DNA from: Tissierellia bacterium
Lineage (GTDB): Bacteria; Bacillota; Clostridia; Tissierellales; Tepidimicrobiaceae
DNA: 64,000 bases
NCBI GenBank assembly: GCA_012735215.1
Contig: JAAYHX010000016.1
Coordinates: 117,113 to 181,112 of the forward strand
Direction of reading: 5' to 3'
Shown here: piece after piece, positions 9,353 through 20,800 of the stretch
How positions within the stretch are numbered: position 1 is the stretch's first letter
Layout of the letters: each line of letters starts with the position of its first letter
Program-made: the position numbers and the translations under genes
Notes under the pieces: generated by a model
Seen by the model: the letters and a program-made list of their open reading frames with translations, nothing else
Told to the model about the DNA's origin: nothing
Databases searched by the model: none

Positions 9353-9381
9353 TTGACAATGATTGACCATTGTAGTAACAT
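9353..9381 (+). promoter_or_regulatory. Promoter of the hydroxyacid dehydrogenase with an embedded palindrome
   Basis: TTGACA (9353-9358), a 17-base spacer and TAACAT (9376-9381). A perfect 6-bp inverted repeat, ACAATG-N6-CATTGT (9356-9373), overlaps the -35 box and spacer and looks like an operator for an unidentified repressor. Confidence 0.65.
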
Positions 9382-9423
9382 ACAGTCAATTTTAAAAGAA
9401 AATAATAATAAAGGAGTGGCCAT

Positions 9424-10380
9424 ATGAAAATAGTTGTGCTTGAGGGTTTAGGCATACCTGAATCAGAAGTTCGAAAGATTGCAAAGCCAATTACTGATGA
9501 AGGGCATGAATTAGTATTATATGAAAGAACAGAGGATGTTGATTTACAAAAACAGTATGTTAAGGATGCTGATATACTAGTTATAGCAAATATGCCCTTA
9601 AAAGGAGAGGTAATAAGGGCAGCAGAAAACTTAAAATACATTTCAATAGCCTTTACAGGATATGATCATGTGGATTTAGAAGCATGTAAAGAAAAAAACA
9701 TACAGGTGTCAAATGCAGCAGGGTATTCCACAATATCTGTACCAGAGCTAGTGTTTGGCATGGTTATTTCTTATCTAAGAAGTGTCCCTGCTCTTGATAG
9801 GAAAACAAGAGAGGGAATGACCAAGGCTGGATCCACCCAAAGAGAGATATATGGTAAGAAATTTGGCATAATTGGTACTGGTGCCATTGGATCAAGAGTA
9901 GCAGAACTAGCCTTGGCCTTTGGTGCAACCGTATTAGCCTACAGCAGAAGGGAAAAAGAAGAACTAAAATCCCTAGGGGTCAAGTATGTGTCCTTAGATG
10001 AATTGTTATCAGAATCAGATATCATATCTATACATACTCCATTAACTAAAGAGACAAAAGGTTTAATCAATCAGGAAAGAATTGCCATGATGAAGCCTAC
10101 AGCAATATTGGTAAATACAGCTAGAGGCCCCATAGTGGATACTAAAGCCCTTGTAGATGCTCTCAATGAAGGGAAAATTGCAGGAGCGTGCTTAGATGTA
10201 TTTGATCAGGAACCTCCACTGCCAAAGGATTATCAAATACTGTCTTTACCAAATACCTTGCTTACACCCCATATAGGATTTGCTACAGAAGAAGCCATGG
10301 TGAGGAGAGCCCATATAACTTTTAATGAAAATATTTATAATTGGCTGAAGGGTGAACACAAAAATAAGGTTGAGTTTTAA
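9424..10380 (+). CDS. D-isomer-specific 2-hydroxyacid dehydrogenase
   Basis: A 318-residue NAD-dependent dehydrogenase of the D-2-hydroxyacid family (SerA, hydroxypyruvate reductase and D-lactate dehydrogenase relatives). The nucleotide-binding motif is GIIGTGAIGSRVAEL near residue 147. The catalytic set is visible: Arg in NTARGPIVD, Glu in DVFDQEPPLP and His in LTPHIGFAT. There is no C-terminal ACT or ASB extension, so it is the short form and not a regulated phosphoglycerate dehydrogenase. The substrate is undetermined; glyoxylate/hydroxypyruvate, phosphoglycerate or a branched 2-oxoacid are all possible. The AGGAG site and the palindrome-bearing promoter suggest a single regulated transcript. 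Confidence 0.9.
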   Translation: MKIVVLEGLGIPESEVRKIAKPITDEGHELVLYERTEDVDLQKQYVKDADILVIANMPLKGEVIRAAENLKYISIAFTGYDHVDLEACKEKNIQVSNAAGYSTISVPELVFGMVISYLRSVPALDRKTREGMTKAGSTQREIYGKKFGIIGTGAIGSRVAELALAFGATVLAYSRREKEELKSLGVKYVSLDELLSESDIISIHTPLTKETKGLINQERIAMMKPTAILVNTARGPIVDTKALVDALNEGKIAGACLDVFDQEPPLPKDYQILSLPNTLLTPHIGFATEEAMVRRAHITFNENIYNWLKGEHKNKVEF

Positions 10381-10399
10381 TCACATTAATGGATAGTAT

Positions 10400-10435
10400 A
10401 AACTCCTTTTCAATAAAGTTGGAAGGGAGTTTTAC
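10400..10435 (+). terminator. Terminator after the hydroxyacid dehydrogenase
   Basis: Imperfect stem AAACTCC / GGAGTTT with inner G-U and A-T pairs, followed by TTT. Confidence 0.6.
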
Positions 10436-10550
10436 ATTTGTGATATAATATATGATACCCATCTAGGGAAACACATGGTAAATGATGAATATTTTTTATC
10501 TAATAACAAATAATATCTAATTGGCCTAATAAATAGATAGGAGGTATACT

Positions 10551-12242
10551 ATGGATTATATTGAAAAGTACAAGTATTGGGCAACTAATGAGTTTTTTGA
10601 TCTGGAAACAAGGAAAGAGTTAGAAGCTATAAAAGATGATGAAGAAGAAATTAAAAGTAGATTTTATACAGACCTTACCTTTGGTACTGCCGGCTTAAGG
10701 GGAATAATTGGAGCAGGCACAAACAGGATGAACAAATACACTGTTGCCCTAGCAACTCAAGGCTTAGCAGACACCATAATAGATAAGGGAAACCTTGCCA
10801 TGAAAAGGGGAGTTGCCATAGCCTATGATGTAAGGCATTTTTCAAAGGATTTTGCAGAAGTAGCTGCTAGGGTTTTAGCAGCTAATGGAATAAGGGTATA
10901 TATATTTGATGACATAAGACCAACTCCACTATTATCATATACAATAAGGAAGCTAAATACTATATCTGGCATTGTAGTAACTGCAAGCCACAATCCTAAG
11001 GATTATAATGGCTACAAGGTTTATTGGGAAGAAGGCTCACAGATTCTTGACGATATAGCCAATGAAATACTTGACAATATTAACAGTATTAAGGATTTTT
11101 CAGAGATAAAGATAATGGATTTCCAAGAAGGTGTTGAGAAAGGGTTAATAAACTATATTGGTCAAGAAATAGATGATGACTATGTGGAAGAAGTTAAGAA
11201 TTTAAGTTTGAATGATGATATAGATAAGGATATTAATATTGTCTACACTCCTTTAAATGGAACTGGCAATAAGCTGGTAAGGCGTGTATTAAGGGAAAGA
11301 GGTTTTACTCATGTATTTGTAGTTCCTGAACAGGAAAATCCCGATCCAGATTTTACAACAGTAGGCTATCCTAATCCAGAAGATGTGAAAGCCTTTGAAT
11401 ATGCTATAAAACTTGGCAAAGAAAAGGATGCCCATATACTAATAGCAACAGACCCAGATTGTGACAGAGTTGCTTGTATGGTTAAGGACAGGGATGGAAA
11501 TTACACAGAGCTTAATGGTAACCAAATAGGTGCCTTGCTAGTTAATTACATCCTGGGGTCAAGATTTAAACATAATAGCTTACCTGAGAATGCTGCCATT
11601 GTAAAAAGTATCGTAACTGGAGACTTGAGCAAGGCTATTGCTGATAGGTACAAGGTAAAAACCATAGAGACATTGACTGGATTTAAACACATATGTGGTA
11701 AGGCTAATGAGTTTGACAAAACTAAAGAGCATACTTTTATATTTGGCTATGAGGAAAGCATAGGATATGTCTACGGTACCATTGTAAGAGATAAAGATGC
11801 GGTTAACTCATCTATGTTAATAGCAGAAATGGCTGCTTATTATAAGAAGAGAGGCAAATCTTTACTTGATGTACTAGAAGACTTATATCAGGAGTATGGA
11901 TACTACTTGAGCAATCTCATATCCATTGTGCTAGAAGGTATTGAAGGCCGTGAGAGAATCCAGAGAATTATGGAATCATTTAGAAACAGACCAATTGAAA
12001 ATATAGGCAACATGAAGCTAGAAAGAACCATTGACTATCTAAAGGATGATACAGGAAATCCTAAGTCAAATGTATTAAAATACTACTTAGATGATGGCTC
12101 ATGGTATGCCATTAGACCATCAGGCACCGAACCAAAGTTTAAGATCTATATTTATTCAAAAGCAAACTGCAAAGAGCTAAGTGAAGACAAAATAAAGCAA
12201 ATAGAAAAAGCCGTCCTGGAAAGAATAGAATCTGTAAAATAG
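10551..12242 (+). CDS. pgcA: Phospho-sugar mutase (phosphoglucomutase/phosphomannomutase)
   Basis: A 563-residue alpha-D-phosphohexomutase resembling Bacillus PgcA, interconverting glucose-1-P and glucose-6-P or the mannose equivalents. All four active-site loops are present: the phosphoserine loop TASHNPKDYNGYKVYW, the metal loop TDPDCDRVA, the sugar-specificity loop FGYEESIGYVYG and the phosphate loop RPSGTEPKF near the C-terminus. FGTAGLRG near residue 45 is the usual N-terminal signature. The ribosome site is GGAGGT. It stands just upstream of a nucleotidyltransferase and a glucan synthase, so it probably supplies hexose-1-phosphate for sugar nucleotides. A strong 14-bp hairpin ends the gene. 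The exact sugar is inferred, and the symbol is by similarity. Confidence 0.88.
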   Translation: MDYIEKYKYWATNEFFDLETRKELEAIKDDEEEIKSRFYTDLTFGTAGLRGIIGAGTNRMNKYTVALATQGLADTIIDKGNLAMKRGVAIAYDVRHFSKDFAEVAARVLAANGIRVYIFDDIRPTPLLSYTIRKLNTISGIVVTASHNPKDYNGYKVYWEEGSQILDDIANEILDNINSIKDFSEIKIMDFQEGVEKGLINYIGQEIDDDYVEEVKNLSLNDDIDKDINIVYTPLNGTGNKLVRRVLRERGFTHVFVVPEQENPDPDFTTVGYPNPEDVKAFEYAIKLGKEKDAHILIATDPDCDRVACMVKDRDGNYTELNGNQIGALLVNYILGSRFKHNSLPENAAIVKSIVTGDLSKAIADRYKVKTIETLTGFKHICGKANEFDKTKEHTFIFGYEESIGYVYGTIVRDKDAVNSSMLIAEMAAYYKKRGKSLLDVLEDLYQEYGYYLSNLISIVLEGIEGRERIQRIMESFRNRPIENIGNMKLERTIDYLKDDTGNPKSNVLKYYLDDGSWYAIRPSGTEPKFKIYIYSKANCKELSEDKIKQIEKAVLERIESVK

Positions 12243-12250
12243 AGTCAAGT

Positions 12251-12285
12251 GAAGCTCCACACAAAACCTTGTGTGGAGCTTCTTA
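12251..12285 (+). terminator. Terminator after the phosphohexomutase
   Basis: Perfect 14-bp stem (12251-12264 with 12269-12282), AACC loop and a TTATTTAT tail. Confidence 0.85.
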
Positions 12286-12385
12286 TTTATATAATCAGTA
12301 AGTTAGTAGAGGGAAGATTTACATTTATCATGTATAAAATAAAAGTCTAATCCACAAAATAGGTTTGTAAATACATATCAAAGGA

Positions 12386-14821
12386 GTGATTGTCATCAAA
12401 GGAGTTATAATGTCAGGAGGACTTGGTACCAGACTTAGACCATTAACTTGTGACATACCTAAGCCTATGGTACCTATTTTTAATAGACCAGTTATGGAAT
12501 ATAGTGTAAACCTGTTAAGAAAACACAATATAAAGGATATTGCAGTAACCTTATACTACTTGCCAAATACCATAATTGACTACTTTGGTGACGGGAAGAA
12601 TCACCATGTTAATATAGATTACTTTGTGGAGGATAGACCCTTAGGTACAGGGGGCAGTGTAAGAAATACTCATGGCTTTATAGATAGCACAATAGTTGTC
12701 ATAAGCGGAGATGCTTTTACAGATGTAGACCTAAATAGAGCAATAGGCTTCCACAGAGAAAGGGGTTCTAAAGCCACTTTGGTGTTAAAAAAAGAGCCTG
12801 TTCCACTAGAATACGGGGTAGTGATTACAGATGATGCAGGTAGGATAATCAGATTTTTGGAAAAGCCCAGCTGGGGAGAGGTATTTAGTGACACAATTAA
12901 TACTGGCATATATATCCTAGAACCTGAGGTCTTTGATTATTATGATCAAGGAGAAAACTTTGATTTCAGTAAGGACCTATTTCCAAAGCTATTGGAGGAC
13001 AATGTGCCTATCTATGGATACGTTACTGATGAATATTGGTGTGATGTGGGAGATATAAACAGCTACATACAAACCCATTTGGATATCCTTTCAGATGAAA
13101 GCAGGCACTACCTGATTGGTAGTGAACAGGGGGAAAGGGTTTGGATAGGGGAGGGCACTATAATTGAAAAGGGAGCTAAACTATATCCTCCCCTAGTAAT
13201 AGGAGAAAATACCACTATCAAATCAAATGCTATAATTGGCCCCTATACTGTAATTGGCAACAATTGCTTTATAGACCAAGGGGTTTCTATAAAGAAAAGT
13301 ATCATATGGGATCATGTAAATATATTCAAAAACAGCGAAATAAGGAAAGCCATAATCTGTGACAATGTAAACATTGACCAACAGAGTAGAGTTTTTGAAG
13401 GGGCAGCTATAGGCTCCTATTCAAGGATTTCAAAAAATAGTACCATAAAGCCAAAGGTGAAGATTTGGCCTTATAAGGTTGTTGAAGAGGATACAACTGT
13501 GGCTGGGAATTTAATATGGGAAGAGAGAGTATCTAAAAAGCTTTTTGGTTACAGAGGCGTATCTGGGAGACTAAATGAGACTATAACACCGGAAGTTGCT
13601 ACAAAGTTAGGAGCATCTTTTGCTTCTGTATTAAAACCAGGGGGAACATTCGTTGTAAATGGGGATGAACATAAAACATCATCTATAGTGAAGAATTCAA
13701 TAGTATCCGGCATAGCCAATACTGGTGGATTGGTTATAGACATCAATAACAGCACCATGCCCATGTGTAGATTTGGAGTAAGATTCTTTAAAGCTGATGG
13801 AGGCATACAAATTAGAATGGATGATTTTGACCGGACCTTAGTCCATATTGAGTTTATAGATAATATGGGGGCGAATATTGATAATAGCCTTGAGAAGAAA
13901 GTGGAAAATTGCTTCTTACAGGAAGACTTCAAAAGATGTTATGAAAATGAAATTAGAGATCTTATAAATATATGCAATTTTTCAGAACTCTATTTAAAAG
14001 AGGGGATAAATCAACTTGAAAATGTTGACAAAACATTGAGCATTAAACCCAAGATAGTCATGTCATCCCCATCGAAAAACATATTGGATCTAGCAGACAG
14101 GTTTTTAAAAAGCATTGGCTGCCAAGTCAAAATAGTTGAATATGACAAAAGAGTGACTATAGATACCCTTAGAAATATTGTTTTAGATGAAGAAGCCTTT
14201 CTTGGAATCTTATATAGTAGTGACGGTGAAAAAATGTCCCTAACAGATGGATTTAACCTTGTTGAAGATGATAGATACTATATGTTGACTATACTGTTGG
14301 GATTTAAAACAGGCTCTATGAAGGAAGCAGTAGTTCCATATAGTTTTCCAAGGGCATTGGAAAAATTAGCTAAAGAATATAAGGGAAAGACTATTTATAG
14401 CAAATCCAACGTATCAGATCTAATAAAAACTTTAGTGGATAAAAACATAGATTTTCAGTATATCCTTAACTTTGATTCCATTTGGGCTACAGGGAAAATA
14501 ATCGATTACCTAATCGGTAATGATATTACAATGAACAAGTTAATACAAGATCTTCCTCAGTACTATTATTTTAAAAGGGAAATCCCCTGTAGGTGGGATG
14601 ACAAGGGGAAAGTCATCAGAAAACTAGCAGAAGACAGGAAAGATGGTATAGAACTCAAGCAGGGAGTCAGATTTATAGATGAAAAAGGATGGGTTTTGAT
14701 TATCCCCGATGAGGAAAAGCCTAAATTCAATTTATACATTGAAGGCTATAATGAAGAATATGCAGAGGAACTATGGTTAGAGTATGATAAGAAAATAAGG
14801 GAGCTGTTAAAAAAGAAATAG
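12386..14821 (+). CDS. Sugar-1-phosphate nucleotidyltransferase fused to a degenerate phosphomannomutase-like domain
   Basis: About 811 residues in three parts. Residues 5-240 form a nucleotidyltransferase with KGVIMSGGLGTRLRPLT, IPKPMVP and the metal-site segment ISGDAFTD. Residues about 255-375 are left-handed beta-helix hexapeptide repeats. Residues about 385-811 align with phosphohexomutases but lack their catalytic residues: the phosphoserine loop reads GDEHKTSS, the metal loop reads SSDGEKMS instead of DGDxDR, and the phosphate loop reads IPDEEKPKF instead of RPSGTEP. Relatives are called mannose-1-phosphate guanylyltransferase fusions. GTP/mannose versus UTP/glucose use is unresolved. 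The GTG at 12386 overlaps its own AAAGGAG; an ATC at 12395 would have ideal spacing and give the usual KGVIM start. Confidence 0.82.
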   Translation: MIVIKGVIMSGGLGTRLRPLTCDIPKPMVPIFNRPVMEYSVNLLRKHNIKDIAVTLYYLPNTIIDYFGDGKNHHVNIDYFVEDRPLGTGGSVRNTHGFIDSTIVVISGDAFTDVDLNRAIGFHRERGSKATLVLKKEPVPLEYGVVITDDAGRIIRFLEKPSWGEVFSDTINTGIYILEPEVFDYYDQGENFDFSKDLFPKLLEDNVPIYGYVTDEYWCDVGDINSYIQTHLDILSDESRHYLIGSEQGERVWIGEGTIIEKGAKLYPPLVIGENTTIKSNAIIGPYTVIGNNCFIDQGVSIKKSIIWDHVNIFKNSEIRKAIICDNVNIDQQSRVFEGAAIGSYSRISKNSTIKPKVKIWPYKVVEEDTTVAGNLIWEERVSKKLFGYRGVSGRLNETITPEVATKLGASFASVLKPGGTFVVNGDEHKTSSIVKNSIVSGIANTGGLVIDINNSTMPMCRFGVRFFKADGGIQIRMDDFDRTLVHIEFIDNMGANIDNSLEKKVENCFLQEDFKRCYENEIRDLINICNFSELYLKEGINQLENVDKTLSIKPKIVMSSPSKNILDLADRFLKSIGCQVKIVEYDKRVTIDTLRNIVLDEEAFLGILYSSDGEKMSLTDGFNLVEDDRYYMLTILLGFKTGSMKEAVVPYSFPRALEKLAKEYKGKTIYSKSNVSDLIKTLVDKNIDFQYILNFDSIWATGKIIDYLIGNDITMNKLIQDLPQYYYFKREIPCRWDDKGKVIRKLAEDRKDGIELKQGVRFIDEKGWVLIIPDEEKPKFNLYIEGYNEEYAEELWLEYDKKIRELLKKK

Positions 14822-14852
14822 AATTACAATAGATGAAAGGAAGATAGGTAGC

Positions 14853-17800
14853 ATGGTGGAAAGAGGACAGAAAAACATTCCTGTTCTTAAAGAGGAGATC
14901 TATGTTTTATGCAAGACAGATAGAAAATTGAATACAAGGAACTTTATGCTAGATAAGCTGGATGGTAGTTTCAGAAATATTGAGAGAGTATATGCAAATT
15001 TTAATAATTATCAAATAAATAGCCAATCCTTGCCTAAAGGCACTGATTGGCTATTAGACAATTTTTATTTTATTGAACTAGCATATAAGCAGTTGAGACA
15101 GGAGGTGGAGAGAGAAAAGAAGATAGTATTAAATGTCATAAAGGATGGTCTTTATAAGGATTATCCTAGAATATACATTTTAGCATTGGATTTGATCAAT
15201 AATTTTACTGGGAACATTAGTGAAGATAAGATAATAAAATACGTAAACGATTTTCAAAAGGAAGAAATACTATCTCTAGAGGAGATTAATTACTTACCCA
15301 AATACCTAACTCTAGGGTTAATTGAATATATAGAGACTAAAGTTGCCAATCTACAATATATAAAAGAAATATGGGATCAGGTTGACAGCATAGATTTCAC
15401 ATCAAAAGAGGATTTAGAAAGGACAATAGAAAACATAGATTTGGCAGATTCCATAAGGGTAGAGAGGATAATAAGGAAAATAAGAGAGGGAAACAGTGAG
15501 TATGAAGAGATTTTTAAGCTGATAGATGAGAAACTAGAGTTTTTGGACAAAAGCATAGAATTAGTATTAGAAAGGGAATACACTCTTCAATCAAAAAATA
15601 AGGTTTCCCTAGGATACGGTATAACATCTTTAAGGAATATTTCCTCACTAGACTGGGAGAAGATACTGGATTCTATAAGAGCCATAGATAAAGTATTGGG
15701 AGAAGATCCATTAGATATCTATGACAAAATGGACCGAGAATCAAAAGACTATTATAGGTACCAGGTAAAAATATTGGCTGAAAGGTTTCAAGTGCAGGAA
15801 ATCAGCCTATGCAAAAAGCTGCTAGAATTAGCCTATGAACAGTGGAATAGAGGTATTAGAGACAAGCAAGCTCATATTGGCTATTACTTAATAGATAAGG
15901 GAAGGGAGAAGCTTTTTAAACATTATAAAAACAATGGCAAATGGAACATATATTTAGGAAGCTTAAGACTGTATCTTCTGCCTATAGTTGGAATTTCCTT
16001 CCTCATTACTCTTTTGCTGAGTATTTTTTACCCTGATGAAGCTAACAGCATCTTGAGCACCTTAATATTTTTGACAGTGATCATACCCCTACTATCTCTT
16101 GTATTAAACATTACTAACTATATATATTCCAATAGGTTCCCTCCTAAACTTATACCAAAGTTGAATTTTAAAGATGAAATACCAGAAGAGTTTTCCACCT
16201 TAGTTGTAGTTCCAACATTAATTACCGATGAAGACAGGGTAGTTGAGCTAATAAAAAGTTTGGAAGTCCACTACCTATCAAACAGGCAGAAAAATATTTA
16301 TTATGCCTTGTTAGGTGATTTTAAGGATATAGATGAGAAACAAGCTCCTGAAGATGAAAGAATAATAGAAAAAGGAACAGAGCTAATTAGTCAACTCAAC
16401 AGGAAATATGCAGCTGATGAGGATATATTCTTCTACCTTCATAGGGAGAGGACCTATTCAAAAACTCAAAACAGCTGGATGGGATGGGAGAGAAAAAGAG
16501 GAGCCCTAGTTGAACTAAACAGGCTATTGCAAGGAGATAAAAACACTAGTTACAAAATAATATGTGGGGATATTTCTAAAATAATAGGCAGGATAAGATA
16601 CGTTATCACCTTAGATGCAGATACAAAACTACCTATTGAAGGAGCCAAGAAACTAATAGGAGCCATAGCCCATCCTCTTAACAGGCCAGTGGTAGATGAA
16701 GACAAAAATATAGTCGTAGAAGGCTATGGTATCATTCAGCCTCGAATATTGATAGATATTGAAAGCAGCACTAAATCCTTATTTACAAAGATATTTGCTG
16801 GGCAAGGGGGCATAGATCCCTATAGTACTGCTGTTTCGGATATATATCAGGATTTATTTGGTGAAGGCATATTTACGGGGAAAGGCATATATGATATAAG
16901 AGTTTTCCATAGATGTCTAGACAGTAGACTGCCAGAAAACACAATATTAAGCCATGACCTTCTAGAAGGAAGTTACGTAAGGGTAGGCTTGGCCACTGAT
17001 ATTCAGTTGGTTGATGGATATCCAGAAAAGTATAGTTCCTATGTAAAGAGACAGCATAGATGGGTCAGGGGAGATTGGCAGCTTATAAAATGGCTAACTT
17101 CCTTAGGCAAACCCCTATCCTACTTATCAAAATGGAAGATCCTCGACAACATGAGGAGGAGCTTATTACCTATAGCCTTGCTTATGACCTTGATAATGGG
17201 CATAGTATTTTTCCCTAGCAATATGTTAGTCTGGTTAGGGCTAGTTTTATTGAACTTGTTTTTCCCTATTATCACTAAAGGAATTGATGATTTAAGGAAT
17301 AAAAGATTTAATTACCAACCTATTAGATTCAACGACCCTATAATACCAGAATACAAAAGGATTATCTACCACGGAACACTAATGCTTGCTTTTTTACCTA
17401 GTGAAGCCTATACCATGGTTGATGCTATCCTGAGAAGCCTTTATAGGGTATATGTTTCCAAGAAAAACCTATTGGAATGGACTACCGCCTTTGATATGGA
17501 AAAGAAGCTGAAAAATGACATATTAAGCTATTTCAGTTTAATGAAGGCAAACCTTGTTGTTTCAGTCCTAATGCTTACCCTTACATTTGCATTTAATGTT
17601 AGAAATCTATTTATAGCTATGCTTTTTAGTATATTGTGGCTATTAGGGCCAGTAATTGCTTATAGGATTAGTAGGGAAGATAAGGATCTAATTGAAGTTC
17701 AAGAGGAGGATTTAGAATTACTTAAAGAAATAGCAAATAAAACCTGGAAGTATTATGCCCAGTTTACAGATGCTAAAAATAACTATCTTCCCCCTGACAA

Positions 17801-20800
17801 CTATCAGGAGTATCCCTACAATGGGGTTGCCAACAGAACTTCACCAACAAATATTGGGTTTTACCTTTTAGCTGTTTTATCTAGCAGGGATTTTAACTTT
17901 ATTGATACTACAGTGATGATAAACTTGATCAAACAGACCTTAGATACCCTAGATAAGATGGAAAAATGGGAGGGACACCTATATAATTGGTATGATACAA
18001 CTAACCTAGAACCCTTAAGACCTATCTTTGTTTCAACAGTAGATAGTGGCAACTTCATATCCTATTTAATAGTACTAAAAGAAGGGTTAAAGGAATATAT
18101 TGAAGGGGCCACTGAAAAGGAAAAAGAGGACATTGAATCCCTTATTGGAAGAATTGAAAATATAATCGATAATACAAATTTTTCACCCTTATATGATAAT
18201 AGTAGAAGCCTATTCTATATTGGATATAATGTGGAAGAAGACAAGGTGTTAAATAATTATTATGATTTATTGGCATCAGAAGCCAGAATATCAAGTTACA
18301 TTGCAATATCTAGGGGAGAGGTACCAGCAAAACATTGGAATATGTTAGGGAAGTCCTTGATCATTAAGGATAACCATGTTGGGCTAGCATCTTGGTCAGG
18401 AACAATGTTTGAATACTTAATGCCTACCCTAGTGTTAAAAAGCTATAAGAATACTCTATTGAGCGAAACCTACAAGACAATTATAAAAGTACAGAAAGCT
18501 TATGGAAGAAAAAATGAAGTACCATGGGGTATTTCAGAGTCGGGCTTCTTCGCCTTTGACAACCACTTAAACTATCAATATAAGGCTTTTGGAGTTCCCT
18601 CCCTAGGTTTTAAAAGGGGATTAAGGGAAGAGTTGGTAGTATCACCCTATTCTACATTTTTGGCCTTAAGGTTTGACTATAAAGGGGTTTTGGAGAACAT
18701 TAAAAGACTAAGAGAAGAAGGTATGGAAGGCCCCTATGGCTTCTATGAGGCAGTAGATTACACAATAAAAAGACTTCCAGCCCATCTGGATAAAGGTATA
18801 GTAAAGTCTTATATGAGCCATCACCAAGGCATGATACTTGCCGCAATAAACAACTTTCTTAACGATGATATTCTGGTAAAAAGATTTCATAGGGATACAC
18901 AGATGAAATGTGCTGAACTCTTATTACAAGAAAGCATACCTTTAAATCCTATAATATCTAAGGAAAAGGATAATGCCCAACCAGTTGAGTTCCTAAGAAG
19001 AAAAGAGGAAGGTTGGGAGAAAAAAGTCTACTTGAAAGACAGTTTAGAGGATATTAAATGTCATCTACTATCTTCAGGGACCTATACCCTTATGATAACC
19101 AACAGGGGTGAGGGTTTTTCCAAAAATGGAAGCCTGTTTGTAAACAGATGGAGAAAGGACTATCTGCTTAACCCCTACGGACAATTTATATATATTAAGG
19201 ATATAAAGAAAAATAAATATTGGTCAACTACTTATGCACCAGTTTACAAAGAACCTGATGATTACAAGGTAGAATTTCTCACTTATAAGGTAAGCTTTGC
19301 TAGAAAAGACGATAATATAGAAACTAAAATGGATGTTTACCTGCTTCCTGAGGAAGCTGGGGAGATTAGAAGAGTAAGGTTAACAAATAATGGAGAAGAA
19401 GAAGCCCTATTAGAGGTTATGAGCTATCTTGAAATAGTAGGAGATAACATTAATTCTGACCTTGCCCATCAAACCTTTAACAACTTGTTTGTAAGAACAG
19501 AAGCTGTAGAGGAAAAAGAAGCTTTACTTGCTAATAGAAGAAAAAGGCAAGAGGATCAAACAGAACTATGGCTGCTTCATCAAATAAAGGCCTTTGATTG
19601 CGGAGAGGAAAACTTCCAGTATGAAACTAGTAGATTAGATTTTCTGGGAAGGGGCAATACTCTAAAATCTCCCAAAGCTTTAGAAATAGGTTTAACCAAT
19701 ACTGTAGGCGTAGTATTAGATCCCATATTCAGTATAGGCAAAAAGGTAAGGATACCCCCAAAGGAAGCAGTAGAAATATATTACATTACAGCCTTAACCA
19801 ATAGCAAAGAAGAAGCAATCCATATGATGACCAAATATAGCGATAAAGGGAACCTACAACTAGCCATAGACTTGTTTAAAACTAAATCCCAAACAGAAAT
19901 GGGATATTTGATGCTGAACAGATCTAAGGTTGAACCCTTTGAAGGCCTGTTACCCTATCTGTTCTATATTAAAGACAATATAAAGTATGAATATAAGTCT
20001 TTAATAGAATTAAATGAAAGAGGTAAGGAAGGCTTATGGGCAAAGGGAATATCAGGAGATCATCCTATAGTATTAGTAACCATCAATACTATGAAGGGTT
20101 TAGAGAATGTATTGAGATTGCTCAATGCGCATGAATACTGGTCCTATAAAGGTTTGACTGTTGATTTAGTGATACTTAACAAGGATGAGAGCATCTATTA
20201 TCAACCAATATTTGAAAGCATAAGGGAGGAAGTGTACGATAGAAGAAATATGCTAAATAGGCCGGGAGGCATATATATAATAAGTGAAAATACCTTATCA
20301 AGAGAGGACAAAAGCCTATTATACAGTTTTGCAAACATAATAATAGATGCGGAAAAAGGATTTAGTGTTAAAGCTTACAGCTATTTGGAAATCCCTAATA
20401 AAGATTTTGTAAAGTCCAGACAAGATTATGATAAAAAAGAATATGAAATAGAATTAGATTACTTCAATGGGTATGGTGGCTTTTCAAAGGACGGCAAGAA
20501 GTATGTAATTAAACTTAAGGAAGGTATCAACACTCCAATGCCTTGGGTAAATGTAATGGCCAATGACAGCTTTGGATCCATAGTCACGGAACAAGGAGCT
20601 GGATTTACTTGGGCTGATAACAGTAGAGAGAACAAACTGACTCCTTGGTACAACGACCCAATAGCCCCACCTCTGGGTGAGATTATCTACATGATAGATA
20701 ATGAAACCGGTGAACTTTGGAGTGTTACCCCTAAACCTGTTAGGGATGAAAATGAGTACATCATATCCCATGGATTGGGTTATACGGAGTTCTATCACAA

